Positions 19,043-28,509 of a stretch of DNA of 64,000 nucleotides are shown here, in pieces. A model generated the notes under the pieces. It ran no database searches. It was not told where the DNA came from and saw only the letters and a list, made by a program, of their open reading frames with translations. Positions within the stretch are counted from its first letter, which is position 1; the number at the start of each line of letters is the position of its first letter. Position numbers and translations under genes: made by a program. Where the stretch lies: contig JACPOY010000030.1 of assembly GCA_016191245.1 (NCBI GenBank), forward strand, positions 124,001 through 188,000, in the 5' to 3' direction. The DNA comes from Gammaproteobacteria bacterium. Lineage in GTDB: Bacteria > Pseudomonadota > Gammaproteobacteria > Berkiellales > Berkiellaceae.

Positions 19043-20591
19043 AATCCTCTGAATTATCAATTTCTTTATCTTCGTTTGGCTCATCAAGCCTTATAGCAAT
19101 AGTATTCATTGCTGGTATAAATGTCCGATAAATGGAATTTTCGACTCGCTGTTCGACCTCATCAGTTGGCTTATGATGTGATAATGATAATAGATTGAAT
19201 GATTTTCCTAATTTTTTAATCCCGCCTATTAAAGCCTTGGTTTTCAAATAGCTTTTAGATTTCAATTTATGCTTGCTTGGTAAATCACGGCTCGAACAAG
19301 ATGCGGCGCTACTATTTTGTGAAATATTGCAGCGAAGTTCCAATAACTTTGGAGGAGAGGTATGAGAACGAAGCTGTCTTACAGTGACAGATTCTAGGTT
19401 AGCACTTGAAGTTTGAGGTATGGATATTGAAGACGATGATAATATATTATAACTGCTATTAGAACGATATGCATGGATCTTTTGCATTGGTGTCAATGGC
19501 GTTGTCATTTGTTCTTCAATACGAAATTTGCATTCAAGACTGGTTAAAAGACGGTTAAGTTCAAGTAAGCGTATCATGGTTGGTCTTTTGGTGGGATCTT
19601 CAAATGTCAAACAGTTGATGAGGTCAAGTAAAGCAGCGGTTATTGATTTTTGTGCAACACTCAAATCAGGTTGATTCAAAAGAAAATGGGGGGAATTTTC
19701 ATCAAATATATCTGGCATACATGATTTGATTTGTGAAGATGAGATTGGATCTCTAGCTCCGCTCAATGCTTGATGATGTAAAATGCTTCTTAATTCACGC
19801 TGATAATTGAATTTTGTTAAAATTTCAGCTAAAACAATCCCCAATGAAAAATAGTCACAAGCAAAATTATAGGCGATTCTCTCTTTCGTTGATACATTAA
19901 CAAGCTCAGGCGCAAAATAGCCATCTGTACCTGCTAGATCTTTTACCAATTCATTTTCGACTAAAACAGCGGAGTCCAGATCAATAAGTCTCATTTTCGT
20001 TCGATGTCTTGTACTTCCTGCTGTTTCTAATACATAATTTTCTGGTTTCAAATCTCGATGTGCTAATCCCAGCTGATGAAAAAATAATACCTCATTAACG
20101 GCCAAAATACTCATACTTAAAACTTCGATAATATCGTACTGATTTTTGCTAATAAAGTAGTTGATATTATCTTTAGGTATCTCAGCGTCGGGATTTCTTT
20201 GATACAGATAATGTAATAAATTTATACCAGGAAAATGATCCATAAAAATGCAGTAACCAAAATCAGTCATAGCCGTTGCAATCAATCGATCACATTTTTT
20301 TAAATTTCTGCATTCTCTCGCATAATCAATGTATGCTGAAGGGGAATTTCTTCCAATAATTTTTGCGACGACAAGCTTGTCGCCGTGTGAATGTTGAGCA
20401 AAAACAACTTCACCTTTACCACCTTTACCTATCATTCCTTTGGAATTTAAAAAAAAAGTTTCAGATTGATTTGTGACTGCGTTTATTGCCGTAATAACAA
20501 CAGCATCTTGAAGTGCAAATTTAATGCCGCCGCGTGGTGTTGTTGGAGAAGGAGGTGTTGAAGTACTTGAGCTAGGACCATCGCAAGGCAT
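19017..20591 (-). CDS. Eukaryotic-like serine/threonine protein kinase
   Basis: A 524-residue cytosolic protein with a complete Hanks-type kinase domain (about residues 48-350). It has the glycine loop IGKGGKGEV (55-62), the VVAK lysine (K77), an alpha-C glutamate (E93), HRDLKPEN (178-185), a DLD in place of DFG (D204 retained), and the GTDGYFAPEL activation-segment end. All catalytic residues are there, so it should be active. A Ser/Thr/Pro-rich leader (residues 5-20) and a Ser-rich C-terminal 170 residues flank the domain; there is no membrane segment or PASTA repeat, unlike bacterial PknB kinases. That makes a host-directed effector plausible but unproven. The ATG at 20591 is preceded by GGAG; a TTG at 20603 is a poorer start. 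Confidence 0.88.
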   Translation of the reverse strand: MPCDGPSSSTSTPPSPTTPRGGIKFALQDAVVITAINAVTNQSETFFLNSKGMIGKGGKGEVVFAQHSHGDKLVVAKIIGRNSPSAYIDYARECRNLKKCDRLIATAMTDFGYCIFMDHFPGINLLHYLYQRNPDAEIPKDNINYFISKNQYDIIEVLSMSILAVNEVLFFHQLGLAHRDLKPENYVLETAGSTRHRTKMRLIDLDSAVLVENELVKDLAGTDGYFAPELVNVSTKERIAYNFACDYFSLGIVLAEILTKFNYQRELRSILHHQALSGARDPISSSQIKSCMPDIFDENSPHFLLNQPDLSVAQKSITAALLDLINCLTFEDPTKRPTMIRLLELNRLLTSLECKFRIEEQMTTPLTPMQKIHAYRSNSSYNILSSSSISIPQTSSANLESVTVRQLRSHTSPPKLLELRCNISQNSSAASCSSRDLPSKHKLKSKSYLKTKALIGGIKKLGKSFNLLSLSHHKPTDEVEQRVENSIYRTFIPAMNTIAIRLDEPNEDKEIDNSEDSTPSASPR

Positions 20592-20736
20592 TAATGACTC
20601 CAATACTTAGTAAAATTGTACGTCGATTATAGCCGCATTTCTATGGGAAAAAACTAAGAAAATTTCCTATTGTGATGAATATCATGATCCATTACTATCG
20701 CTGCCCGCAATAATAATTAAAAGAAGAGAGTAGTAA

Positions 20737-21129
20737 ATGTTAAGTATGATTTTGACTGTTGTAAAAAAAATCAAAGATTGGGCTTATAGCTTGATAACTC
20801 GTACAAGAATTGCTGATAATTTCTATCATTTTAAATCAAAAGCAGATAATGCAAACCCTGTTCAAATTGGGGGATATCATGGTTTAGTATGTGCGGTTAA
20901 AAATTGTAAACTTGATGACCTAGAAAAACTCTTGGAAAATACAGATCTTGTATCAAAAATTACAGATAATGATAATTTTATTTATCAATATGCACTGACG
21001 CACAGTAAAATGTATGCCCGCTTTCTCCCCATCGTGGATCGCTTGCAAAGAGTACCTGAGATTATAGAAAAGTTTAAAAATTCAGATCTTCAAAACAATG
21101 CATCTGGGCTATCACCTCGTTTTATGTAA
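20737..21129 (+). CDS. Hypothetical protein, 130 aa, possible single degenerate ankyrin-like unit
   Basis: Family not recognised. It is a short soluble protein, Lys and Asn rich. Residues 48-85 (YHGLVCAVKNCKLDDLEKLL, then a polar turn) have the helix-turn-helix pattern of an ankyrin unit, which is suggestive because an ankyrin-repeat gene follows 207 bases downstream. A purine-rich GAAGAGAG stretch precedes the ATG. It may be a remnant of a longer repeat protein. Confidence 0.5.
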   Translation: MLSMILTVVKKIKDWAYSLITRTRIADNFYHFKSKADNANPVQIGGYHGLVCAVKNCKLDDLEKLLENTDLVSKITDNDNFIYQYALTHSKMYARFLPIVDRLQRVPEIIEKFKNSDLQNNASGLSPRFM

Positions 21130-21335
21130 GGCATCTTGATAAAATGCATTTCATTCAAATTGCTAGAAAGTAATCAGCATTTTTTTCGCTTTAACGACCA
21201 TGTTGCAATTCAACTTCGCCATGTAGACAAGATATATGACATGGTTTAACCTGATTATTGTAGTATTTTTAACTACATTAGCAATTAAGCTAAAATATTT
21301 CAGGGTTTTTGTATGTAATATGGGAGAGGGCAATC

Positions 21336-22709
21336 ATGGTAGATATTTTTCAAGCTGTCATCAATGGTGATCTCATTGGCGTTCAATATGAACTCGCTCA
21401 TGGTGCCAGCCCCAATATGATTGGCCAAGACAATTTATCCTTATTACATTATGCTGCAATGGCTAATCAACCGGCGATATTTAGTTTACTAGTAAATCAC
21501 GGCGCAGCAATTAACGCAAAAGATCCCCATAATAATACACCTCTTTATTATGCTGCTAGAAGCAATGGTTCTAAAGAATTTATTGATTTCATTATTTCTT
21601 CCGGTGCTGATATTAATAATCAAAATAAAATTGGACAGACAGCCTTACACACTGCAGCAAGATTAGGCAGTATTGGTGCGCTTGATAGCTTGCTGATGAG
21701 AGGGGCTAATGTCAATATTAAAGACATCGTCGGAAAAACGCCTTTACATGATGCAATCGTCACTAATCATCCCAATGAGATTTTGTTGCTGATTGAGTTT
21801 GGGGCTAATCTTTACATCAAAGATAAATATAACCATACACCAATTGATATCGCACATACCGCAAGTCAAACCATTCAACAAATATTTGCTATACCTATTT
21901 TAGAGACTATTCAATTGCCCGCGCATAATACGCTTTTGCAATTGGTAGTCATCAATGATGTGCATGCTGTTAAAGTGGAGCTTGATAAAGGGGTATCAGC
22001 GGATGTTACTAACAGTCATGGTATGACAGGCGTACATTATGCTGCTCTTAATGGTTATCCAGAAATGATTCAAGAATTTGTGAATCATGGTGTTTTCGTG
22101 AATCAAACTACCTATGAAGGCTATCAACCTTTACATTTAGCAGCGATGGTACATCAATTGAGTGTTGTGGATACCTTGGTAAATTTACATGCGGAAATTA
22201 ATGGTGTTGATTATCAAGGTAATACGCCGTTGCACTATGCTGTACAACATGGTGGTTCAGCGGAATTTGTGACAAAAATACTTGATGCTGGGGCATCTAT
22301 AGATACTGTCAATAATCAAGGAGAGACAGCGCTCCATTTAGCAGCAGCAGATGGCAATTTAGAAGCAGTAAAAGTGTTAGTAGCACACCATGCTAACCTA
22401 ATGATTCATGATACTCATGGCGAAACCCCAGTTGATGAGGCGCTAAAGACGAATCATACTGATATTGCTACTTACCTTAAAGAGCATCATTCTGATCATT
22501 CTTTACATGCTACAAATGAATTTCCATCAACAAAAGAATATAGCAAAATTGAAGTAATTAAGCTAAGCGATGTAATTTCTGAAAGTAGTGTTAATGATGT
22601 GTTATCAGAAAATGGGCCAGTTCAAAACAACAATATGAATCAAATTCAAACAACGACTTTTATACAAGAGTCAATTTTACCTGTTATCACTGTTGAAACT
22701 GTTTTATAA
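21336..22709 (+). CDS. Ankyrin-repeat protein
   Basis: A 457-residue protein built almost wholly of ankyrin repeats in two blocks. Five or six units occupy residues 15-180 (consensus G-x-TPLHxAA, for example GQTALHTAARLG, GKTPLHDAIV). A linker follows, then another five or six (GYQPLHLAAM, GNTPLHYAVQHG, GETALHLAAADG, GETPVDEALKTN). The last 75 residues are polar and unstructured. It has no signal peptide and no enzymatic domain. Ankyrin proteins of this type are frequent type IV effectors in Legionella and Coxiella, but some are intracellular; secretion is inference. I chose the ATG at 21336, which has GAGAGGG five bases upstream, over a TTG at 21309. Confidence 0.9.
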   Translation: MVDIFQAVINGDLIGVQYELAHGASPNMIGQDNLSLLHYAAMANQPAIFSLLVNHGAAINAKDPHNNTPLYYAARSNGSKEFIDFIISSGADINNQNKIGQTALHTAARLGSIGALDSLLMRGANVNIKDIVGKTPLHDAIVTNHPNEILLLIEFGANLYIKDKYNHTPIDIAHTASQTIQQIFAIPILETIQLPAHNTLLQLVVINDVHAVKVELDKGVSADVTNSHGMTGVHYAALNGYPEMIQEFVNHGVFVNQTTYEGYQPLHLAAMVHQLSVVDTLVNLHAEINGVDYQGNTPLHYAVQHGGSAEFVTKILDAGASIDTVNNQGETALHLAAADGNLEAVKVLVAHHANLMIHDTHGETPVDEALKTNHTDIATYLKEHHSDHSLHATNEFPSTKEYSKIEVIKLSDVISESSVNDVLSENGPVQNNNMNQIQTTTFIQESILPVITVETVL

Positions 22710-22710
22710 A

Positions 22711-22751
22711 AAAAATGGCAGACTATTCATCATAAATGGGTAGTCTGCCAT
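22711..22751 (-). terminator. Terminator between ankyrin and esterase genes
   Basis: A perfect 11-base stem: ATGGCAGACTA (22715-22725) with TAGTCTGCCAT (22741-22751). Preceding A's (22708-22715) form a U tract on the minus strand, so it ends the esterase gene; it may also serve the convergent ankyrin gene. Confidence 0.8.
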
Positions 22752-22756
22752 GATTA

Positions 22757-23773
22757 TTAGTCTTTATTGAGATGTAATTTGAGTTCTTCGCCGGCTTGTA
22801 TGAGTGCTGAACGAGTTCCAGGAACTGTGCTAAGCGCATTTAATAAGCCATAATCATGAATTAATCCATTATATCGAACTGCTGTGACTGTGACGCCCGC
22901 TTCATCAAGTTTTTTAGCATAAGCTTCTCCTTCATCACGCAAGACATCGTTTTCAGCTGTTTGCACTAAAGCAGGGGGAAGCCCTTTCAATTGTTCAGTG
23001 GTTGCTAAAAGTGGGGAGGCATAAATTTCCTCACGTTGTTTAGGATCGGTAGTATAATTATCCCAGAACCACTGCATCATATTTTTGGTGAGAAAATACC
23101 CGTTTGCAAATTTATTGTAAGAATCGGTGTCAAATTTGGCGTTAGTGACTGGCCACAATAGCAATTGAAATTTAATGTTGGGTGTTCCTTTTTCCTTCGC
23201 CATTAAGCACATGACGGCAGCCATATTACCACCGACGCTATTACCAACAACGGCTAATTTTTTTCCATCGACATTGATTTCTTTACCATGCTCAGCAACC
23301 CATTTCGTAGCAGCATAAGCTTGATTAATCGCTGTTGGATAATGTGCTTCAGGTGAAGAGGTGTAGTTAACTACCACTGCAACCGCACCAGAATTAACAA
23401 CAAGATCGCGCACTAAACGTGCATGTGTTTCGTAATCTCCGAGTACCCAACCGCCACCATGGAAAAACATGAAAACGGGTAAAGGCCCTTTTTTACCTTC
23501 AGGGCGTACAATGGTTAATTGAAGTGGACTACCATCTACTTCGATCATTTTTTCTTCAACTTGCACGCCTGTTAAATCAACTTTTGTGCCTTTTTGAGCG
23601 TTAATGAGCACTTCTCTAGCTTCTTTGGGGGGAAGTTGTTCAATAGGTTTACCGCCGCCACTTGATAATTTATCCAAAAAATCTTTTACATTATGATCTA
23701 CCCAATCGGCCCAAACATTTTGAAATGTAAAGGCTAATAAGCATGTGGTAAGAATTTGAGTGGTAGTTTTCAT
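22757..23773 (-). CDS. Secreted alpha/beta hydrolase, hormone-sensitive-lipase type
   Basis: A 338-residue carboxylesterase of the HSL (Aes-like) family. A signal peptide (residues 1-22, ending VWA) implies periplasmic or secreted location. The oxyanion motif FFHGGGW (His105-Gly108) and the nucleophile elbow GNSVGG (Ser179) are present, and Asp276 (AENDVLRDEG) and His306 (LIHDYG) complete the triad. The family hydrolyses short-chain esters. AAGGA lies 8 bases before the ATG. It is a single gene with its own strong terminator. Confidence 0.88.
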   Translation of the reverse strand: MKTTTQILTTCLLAFTFQNVWADWVDHNVKDFLDKLSSGGGKPIEQLPPKEAREVLINAQKGTKVDLTGVQVEEKMIEVDGSPLQLTIVRPEGKKGPLPVFMFFHGGGWVLGDYETHARLVRDLVVNSGAVAVVVNYTSSPEAHYPTAINQAYAATKWVAEHGKEINVDGKKLAVVGNSVGGNMAAVMCLMAKEKGTPNIKFQLLLWPVTNAKFDTDSYNKFANGYFLTKNMMQWFWDNYTTDPKQREEIYASPLLATTEQLKGLPPALVQTAENDVLRDEGEAYAKKLDEAGVTVTAVRYNGLIHDYGLLNALSTVPGTRSALIQAGEELKLHLNKD

Positions 23774-23986
23774 ACGGATGTTCCTTTTTAAATAGAACCG
23801 ATAATATTTTCAGGGCGATGTTACAACTGCATGTAAAGATAATAGCTAAGATAGCTTCATTTTGGGTAAGTTTTGAGCTAAGTCTTTATAGATAGTATAT
23901 GAAAATAAATAAAAACGAATGGCTTGATATTAAATTCAGTGCCGTTTTCAATGAACGTGACCTAAAGTGCTTTGTAAGGCGCTACA

Positions 23987-25303
23987 ATGACCACATTTTT
24001 TTATATCCTACTAGCAATAGGTTTTGTTTTACTTAATGCATTCTTCGTTGCAGCAGAGTTTTCAATCGTGAGTATTCGCCATACTCGTGTGCAGAGCCTT
24101 CAGCGTACAAGAGGCTTGCGTGGTAGAACCTTGGCAAAAATTCATCATCAACTAGATTCATATTTATCTACTTGTCAACTTGGAATTACTTTAGCTTCAT
24201 TGGGATTAGGGTGGATTGGGGAACCGGCTTTTGCTCAAATTTTAATGCCGTTATTTAATTTATTAGGGGTAAAGTCCTCGCAGACGATTGCTTTTTTCTC
24301 CTTTTTTAGTGCCTTTTTTATCATCACTTATCTACACATTGTGATAGGGGAATTAATGCCCAAATCCATCGCGATAAGACAAACAGAAATGTTATCATTG
24401 TGGACTGCCATTCCTTTATATGTATTTTATTGGATGATGTATCCTGTTATTTGGATATTAAATTTAAGTGCCAATTTTTTTCTTAAAATTTTCGGACTTG
24501 ACAAGGTGCATACAGAAAATCTTTCATATAGTACCGAAGAAATTAAACATATTCTCAAAGCAAGTCATCGATATGGTGAATTTGATAAATCCGAATTGGA
24601 ACTTTTAACTAAAAGCTTAATGTTTACTGATCTAGAAATTTCGGATGTGATGAGACCTTCGTCTGAAATGGTTTCTTTAGATCTGAACCTATCGATCGAG
24701 GAAAATATTAAAAAAATTTGCAATAATCAATATACGCGCTATCCAGTTTATAAAGTTAATCCCAATAACATAGTTGGTGTTTTGCATATCAAAGATTTTT
24801 TTCCAGCTATGTTGCACATTCATAAAGTAAAGAGTCTTGCCAGTTTTATAAGACCAATTTTAAAAGTGAAAGTTGATGATAATCTATTGGATATTTTTCA
24901 TCAGTTTCGCAAAGGAAAACCACAATTTGCCATAGTATATTCAGAAAATACTCCTATAGGTTTTGTGACGCTTGACAATCTATTACAGGCCATTATAGGT
25001 GAAATTAAAGATGAATTTCATATTACCAAAGAAGATTGGATCATGCTTGATGATGCAAGTTTTATCATTAAAGGAAATGCGCCAGTTTACACTTTGGAAA
25101 AATTATTAGGTGTTCATATATCGGACAAAGCGAAGACAATTAGCGGTTTAGTTTTTGATAAATTGCAAGGTTTTCCAACTGAAGGCCAAAAAATAGATTT
25201 TAACGATTTTACACTTGTTGTAAAAAAAATTCGTGGTCCACGAATTTTGCAAGTCAGAGTGTATCCTAAGCAAAATGAGCCAGATGAGGGGCCGTTTGCA
25301 TAA
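23987..25303 (+). CDS. CNNM/HlyC-CorC family membrane protein with CBS domains
   Basis: A 438-residue protein in the order DUF21 (CNNM) membrane domain with four helices (residues 1-180), a tandem CBS pair (about 205-330; DVMRPSSEMVSL and ILKVKVDDNLLDIF) and a C-terminal CorC-HlyC domain (about 345-430; DWIMLDDASFIIKGNAPV). Members were named hemolysin TlyC, but are now regarded as magnesium/cobalt transporters or their regulators. AAGG lies 7 bases before the ATG. It is a single gene convergent with the second M48 protease gene. Confidence 0.9.
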   Translation: MTTFFYILLAIGFVLLNAFFVAAEFSIVSIRHTRVQSLQRTRGLRGRTLAKIHHQLDSYLSTCQLGITLASLGLGWIGEPAFAQILMPLFNLLGVKSSQTIAFFSFFSAFFIITYLHIVIGELMPKSIAIRQTEMLSLWTAIPLYVFYWMMYPVIWILNLSANFFLKIFGLDKVHTENLSYSTEEIKHILKASHRYGEFDKSELELLTKSLMFTDLEISDVMRPSSEMVSLDLNLSIEENIKKICNNQYTRYPVYKVNPNNIVGVLHIKDFFPAMLHIHKVKSLASFIRPILKVKVDDNLLDIFHQFRKGKPQFAIVYSENTPIGFVTLDNLLQAIIGEIKDEFHITKEDWIMLDDASFIIKGNAPVYTLEKLLGVHISDKAKTISGLVFDKLQGFPTEGQKIDFNDFTLVVKKIRGPRILQVRVYPKQNEPDEGPFA

Positions 25304-25320
25304 AAAATCTGCTTTACACT

Positions 25321-26571
25321 TTATAGACTACGTCCATGGAAATTTTTACGAACTTCGTTGTTACGCTGTTTGGTGCTTGGATAGGGATTCATGATGTAAA
25401 TCATTCTATTTTGAAAACGAGTAAAATAACCCTTATTTTCACTGGAATAACTTTCGTTAGCTTTTTCTAATAGGGTATCATAGTGTTTGTTAATGGCCTG
25501 TTGAGCCGGGGCTTTGAATTTTTTTTGCCAATCTTTATCTAAAAAAGAAGAATTGATAAGTGCTTTCTCCTTTTCTTTGAAAGGAATTTTTGACGTAAGA
25601 ATATTTTTTAGTTGTTCATATTGAAAATTGCTGCCGATTTTTTTTATTGAAGAAAGAAAGTTACGAACTTGAGTCTTATTAAAAAGGCTAAGCCAAGAAT
25701 AAATAGCCAAATTACGACCTTGGATTTTCATATTTTTATTGGATTTTGTCATGCCCTCAACATCGTTCGTTAAATGCACTCCTCTGATATCAGCTGCCGA
25801 TTCCATATTTTTTCGATATTGAAGAAATACCGAAGAGCTTATTGCCCCATAAATGAATAAGCCAACAATGCCTACTGCAAGTGGGATTGCTGCAGAAGTC
25901 ATCAACGATAGCGTCATTAGTTGTAGCGATAAATCTATCATCGCTATGATCAATGAAAGATAAATTCCAACAGTCGTTGCGATGATGAATGCCTGAGCCA
26001 TCATGAGCTGAAAATCTTTACCAATTTTATGACCGAGTTCATGCGCTATGGTTGCACGTAGATCACGCTTTGTTGTTTCTCCAAATCCAAAGGAACGTAA
26101 TAAACCAGCTGTTAATATTATTTTTCCTTCGGTGAATAAACTCCATTTAAATTCAGCATTAAGGGATGTTTCGTTCTCATTGACATAAATTTCAGGAAGA
26201 GATATGCCCGCTCTTTGCGTTAATTTTGAAACTTGGTTTTTGATGAAAGTGATTTTTTCAGGTGCGAGTTTGAAAGAATCTATTTTTTTGATTTTATCGT
26301 AATAAAGAGGCTTGAGTTCAAAAAGGGCAAAACAATAGGCGGAAAGGGTAATGAACCAAACTGAAATATCGATAGGTATATTAAAAATGATAATGCTTGA
26401 ATAAAGTAAAGTTAGTAAAGGTGTTCCCAAAAGATATGAACACAGGCCTATATTAAGAGCAGCCCATAATAATTGGAACCAGTTATAGAACAACTGTCTT
26501 TTCTCAATACTTTGTATATGAACGTTTATATATTCATTAAAAGTTTCAAAGGGATTTAATCGCATCTTCAT
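25321..26571 (-). CDS. M48-family membrane metalloprotease, divergent
   Basis: A 416-residue protein with two N-terminal hydrophobic hairpins (about residues 28-90), a catalytic region with HELGH (177-181) and a third-ligand region SAADIRGV, and two more membrane segments between them (about 188-250). It is unlike the HtpX-like protein at 15.5 kb in length and C-terminus: the last 130 residues are Lys/Asn-rich helices and do not carry the HPP motif of HtpX. It could be a paralogue with a different role. An ATG at 26565 is an equally possible start. Confidence 0.8.
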   Translation of the reverse strand: MKMRLNPFETFNEYINVHIQSIEKRQLFYNWFQLLWAALNIGLCSYLLGTPLLTLLYSSIIIFNIPIDISVWFITLSAYCFALFELKPLYYDKIKKIDSFKLAPEKITFIKNQVSKLTQRAGISLPEIYVNENETSLNAEFKWSLFTEGKIILTAGLLRSFGFGETTKRDLRATIAHELGHKIGKDFQLMMAQAFIIATTVGIYLSLIIAMIDLSLQLMTLSLMTSAAIPLAVGIVGLFIYGAISSSVFLQYRKNMESAADIRGVHLTNDVEGMTKSNKNMKIQGRNLAIYSWLSLFNKTQVRNFLSSIKKIGSNFQYEQLKNILTSKIPFKEKEKALINSSFLDKDWQKKFKAPAQQAINKHYDTLLEKANESYSSENKGYFTRFQNRMIYIMNPYPSTKQRNNEVRKNFHGRSL

Positions 26572-26785
26572 TTCTTTCTATTTTCTGAAAGTTTGCAATA
26601 TAACAAACGCTCGCAGTCTTAGCAACTTAATTAACCCAAAATCATCATGAAAGACTTTATTCTTAGGGGGACACCCATTTAAATTGCGGTTTAATAACCG
26701 TAGACGTTTTAAGTAATTTAGGTCACACTTGAAAGCAATAAGCTGTGATTATTAAATTTAGTTAGCATACTTGCGGCGAGGCGAC

Positions 26786-26950
26786 GTGAAGCAAAACACT
26801 CTTACGAGGAAAATTATTTTTTTGTTACTAACGAAAGTTCTTTTGCTTATATGTCTATGGAAAATATGTTTTGACAAGCCTTTGCCGATTGAAGAGCGCA
26901 AAATCGGTATTCATCAAATCTACTTTACACAGTTTGGAGACAATGAATAA
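26786..26950 (+). CDS. cydP: Cytochrome bd oxidase small subunit CydP-like, 54 aa
   Basis: A short frame missed by length filters: it starts at a GTG at 26786 (GAGG 4 bases upstream) and its TAA shares one base with the cydA ATG (TAATG). The 54-residue product has a basic N-terminus (KQNTLTRK), one membrane helix with a Lys in it (IIFLLLTKVLLLICLWKICF), then KPLP and a short polar tail. That is the layout of the CydP putative small subunit encoded next to cydAB in other gammaproteobacteria: R-x-I-hydrophobic-K-hydrophobic-LW-x2-F-x2-P. The overlap with cydA strongly supports translation. Function is inferred from family and position. Confidence 0.75.
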   Translation: MKQNTLTRKIIFLLLTKVLLLICLWKICFDKPLPIEERKIGIHQIYFTQFGDNE

Positions 26951-28500
26951 TGCATGATTCAGTGGTTGAACTGTCACGTCTGCAATTTGCTTTAACAGCG
27001 TTATATCATTGGCTATTCGTTCCATTGACGTTAGGCCTTGGCTTTATCATCGCTATTATGGAATCTGTCTATGTCCTTACGGGAAATGTTATCTATAAAG
27101 ACATGACACGATTTTGGGGTAAGTTGTTTGGAATTAACTTTGCCATGGGCGTAGCAACTGGCATTACCATGGAATTTCAATTTGGCACCAACTGGGCCTA
27201 TTATTCCTACTTTGTGGGGGATATTTTTGGCGTACCCTTGGCCATTGAAGGCTTTATGGCCTTTTTCTTAGAATCCACCTTTATAGGCCTATTCTTCTTT
27301 GGGTGGGATAGATTAAGTAAAGCTCAACATCTTACTGTCACCTGGTTAGTCGCTATTGGCGCAAATATGTCGGCATTATGGATTTTAATTGCCAATGCCT
27401 GGATGCAATACCCTGTAGGTTCTTTCTTTAACTACGATACCATGCGTATGGAATTAGGCAGTTTTTCAGAACTATTTTTTAACCCTGTAGCGCAAGTTAA
27501 ATTTGTTCATACGGTGGCATCAGGTTATGTGACAGGCTCTATCTTTGTCTTGGGGATCAGTAGTTATTATTTATTACGACATCGTGATGTTCATTTTGCA
27601 AGGCGATCTTTTGCTGTGGCAGCAGGATTTGGTTTAGCCTCGATTTTATCTGTTATCGTACTTGGCGATGAAAGTGGTTATACCGTCGGCGAAGTGCAAA
27701 AAACTAAATTAGCCGCAATTGAAGGTGAATGGGAAACACACACACCTCCAGCACCCTTTACTTTATTTGGTATTCCAAATGATAAAGAAAAACGCATGGA
27801 TTATGCTGTTCGTATACCTTATCTCCTAGGCATAATTGCAACACGTTCACTTGATGAGCCGGTCATTGGTCTTAATGATTTAATGAAAGCACATGAAGAG
27901 AAAATTCGCACTGGTGTGAAAGCTCAGCAACTATTAGAAGACATCAAAAAGTCAAAAGAGCCTCAGCCTGCAATGCTAGAGGAGTTTGATAAAGTAAAAG
28001 ATTCTCTAGGTTATGGATTGCTCTTAAAACGTTTTACCAAAGACATTAAAAATCCAACAGATGAAGAGATCCTCACTGCTGCTCAAAATAGTGTCCCTAA
28101 AGTTGCTCCTTTATTTTGGACATTTAGAGTGATGGTGGGGCTTGGTATGCTTATGTTGTTGCTGTTTGTGCTGGCTTTTTATTACAACATCAAAGGAAAA
28201 TTACAGCAACGCAAATGGTTATTGCGTTTCGCACTGATTAGCATTCCTTTCCCGTGGATAGCAGGGGAATGTGGTTGGATAGTTGCAGAGTATGGTCGTC
28301 AACCATGGGCGATAGGTGAGATTTTGCCAACATACATGGGCGTTTCATCTGTTACGACGGGGCAGGTGTTAACGAGTATTAGTGGTTTTGTGATTTTTTA
28401 TTCGCTGTTGTTTGTTGCTGAAATGTATTTGATGTTTAAGTATGCAAGATTAGGACCCAGTACCTTAGGAACTCAGCGATACCATTTTGAAAAAACATAA
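26950..28500 (+). CDS. cydA: Cytochrome bd ubiquinol oxidase subunit I
   Basis: Main haem-bearing subunit of the high-affinity quinol oxidase in the inner membrane, used at low oxygen and under NO or peroxide stress. The N-terminal LSRLQFALTALYHWLFVPLTLGL carries the haem b595/d-region His20, and GWDRLS and WLIANAWMQYPVG are conserved. The Q loop between helices 6 and 7 is long (from about residue 248, GEWETHTPPAPF, to about 375), so it is the E. coli-type long-Q-loop enzyme. The C-terminus WIVAEYGRQPWAIGEILPT is diagnostic. It overlaps cydP by one base and cydB starts 9 bases downstream. Confidence 0.96.
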   Translation: MHDSVVELSRLQFALTALYHWLFVPLTLGLGFIIAIMESVYVLTGNVIYKDMTRFWGKLFGINFAMGVATGITMEFQFGTNWAYYSYFVGDIFGVPLAIEGFMAFFLESTFIGLFFFGWDRLSKAQHLTVTWLVAIGANMSALWILIANAWMQYPVGSFFNYDTMRMELGSFSELFFNPVAQVKFVHTVASGYVTGSIFVLGISSYYLLRHRDVHFARRSFAVAAGFGLASILSVIVLGDESGYTVGEVQKTKLAAIEGEWETHTPPAPFTLFGIPNDKEKRMDYAVRIPYLLGIIATRSLDEPVIGLNDLMKAHEEKIRTGVKAQQLLEDIKKSKEPQPAMLEEFDKVKDSLGYGLLLKRFTKDIKNPTDEEILTAAQNSVPKVAPLFWTFRVMVGLGMLMLLLFVLAFYYNIKGKLQQRKWLLRFALISIPFPWIAGECGWIVAEYGRQPWAIGEILPTYMGVSSVTTGQVLTSISGFVIFYSLLFVAEMYLMFKYARLGPSTLGTQRYHFEKT

Positions 28501-28509
28501 GTTGAGGCA

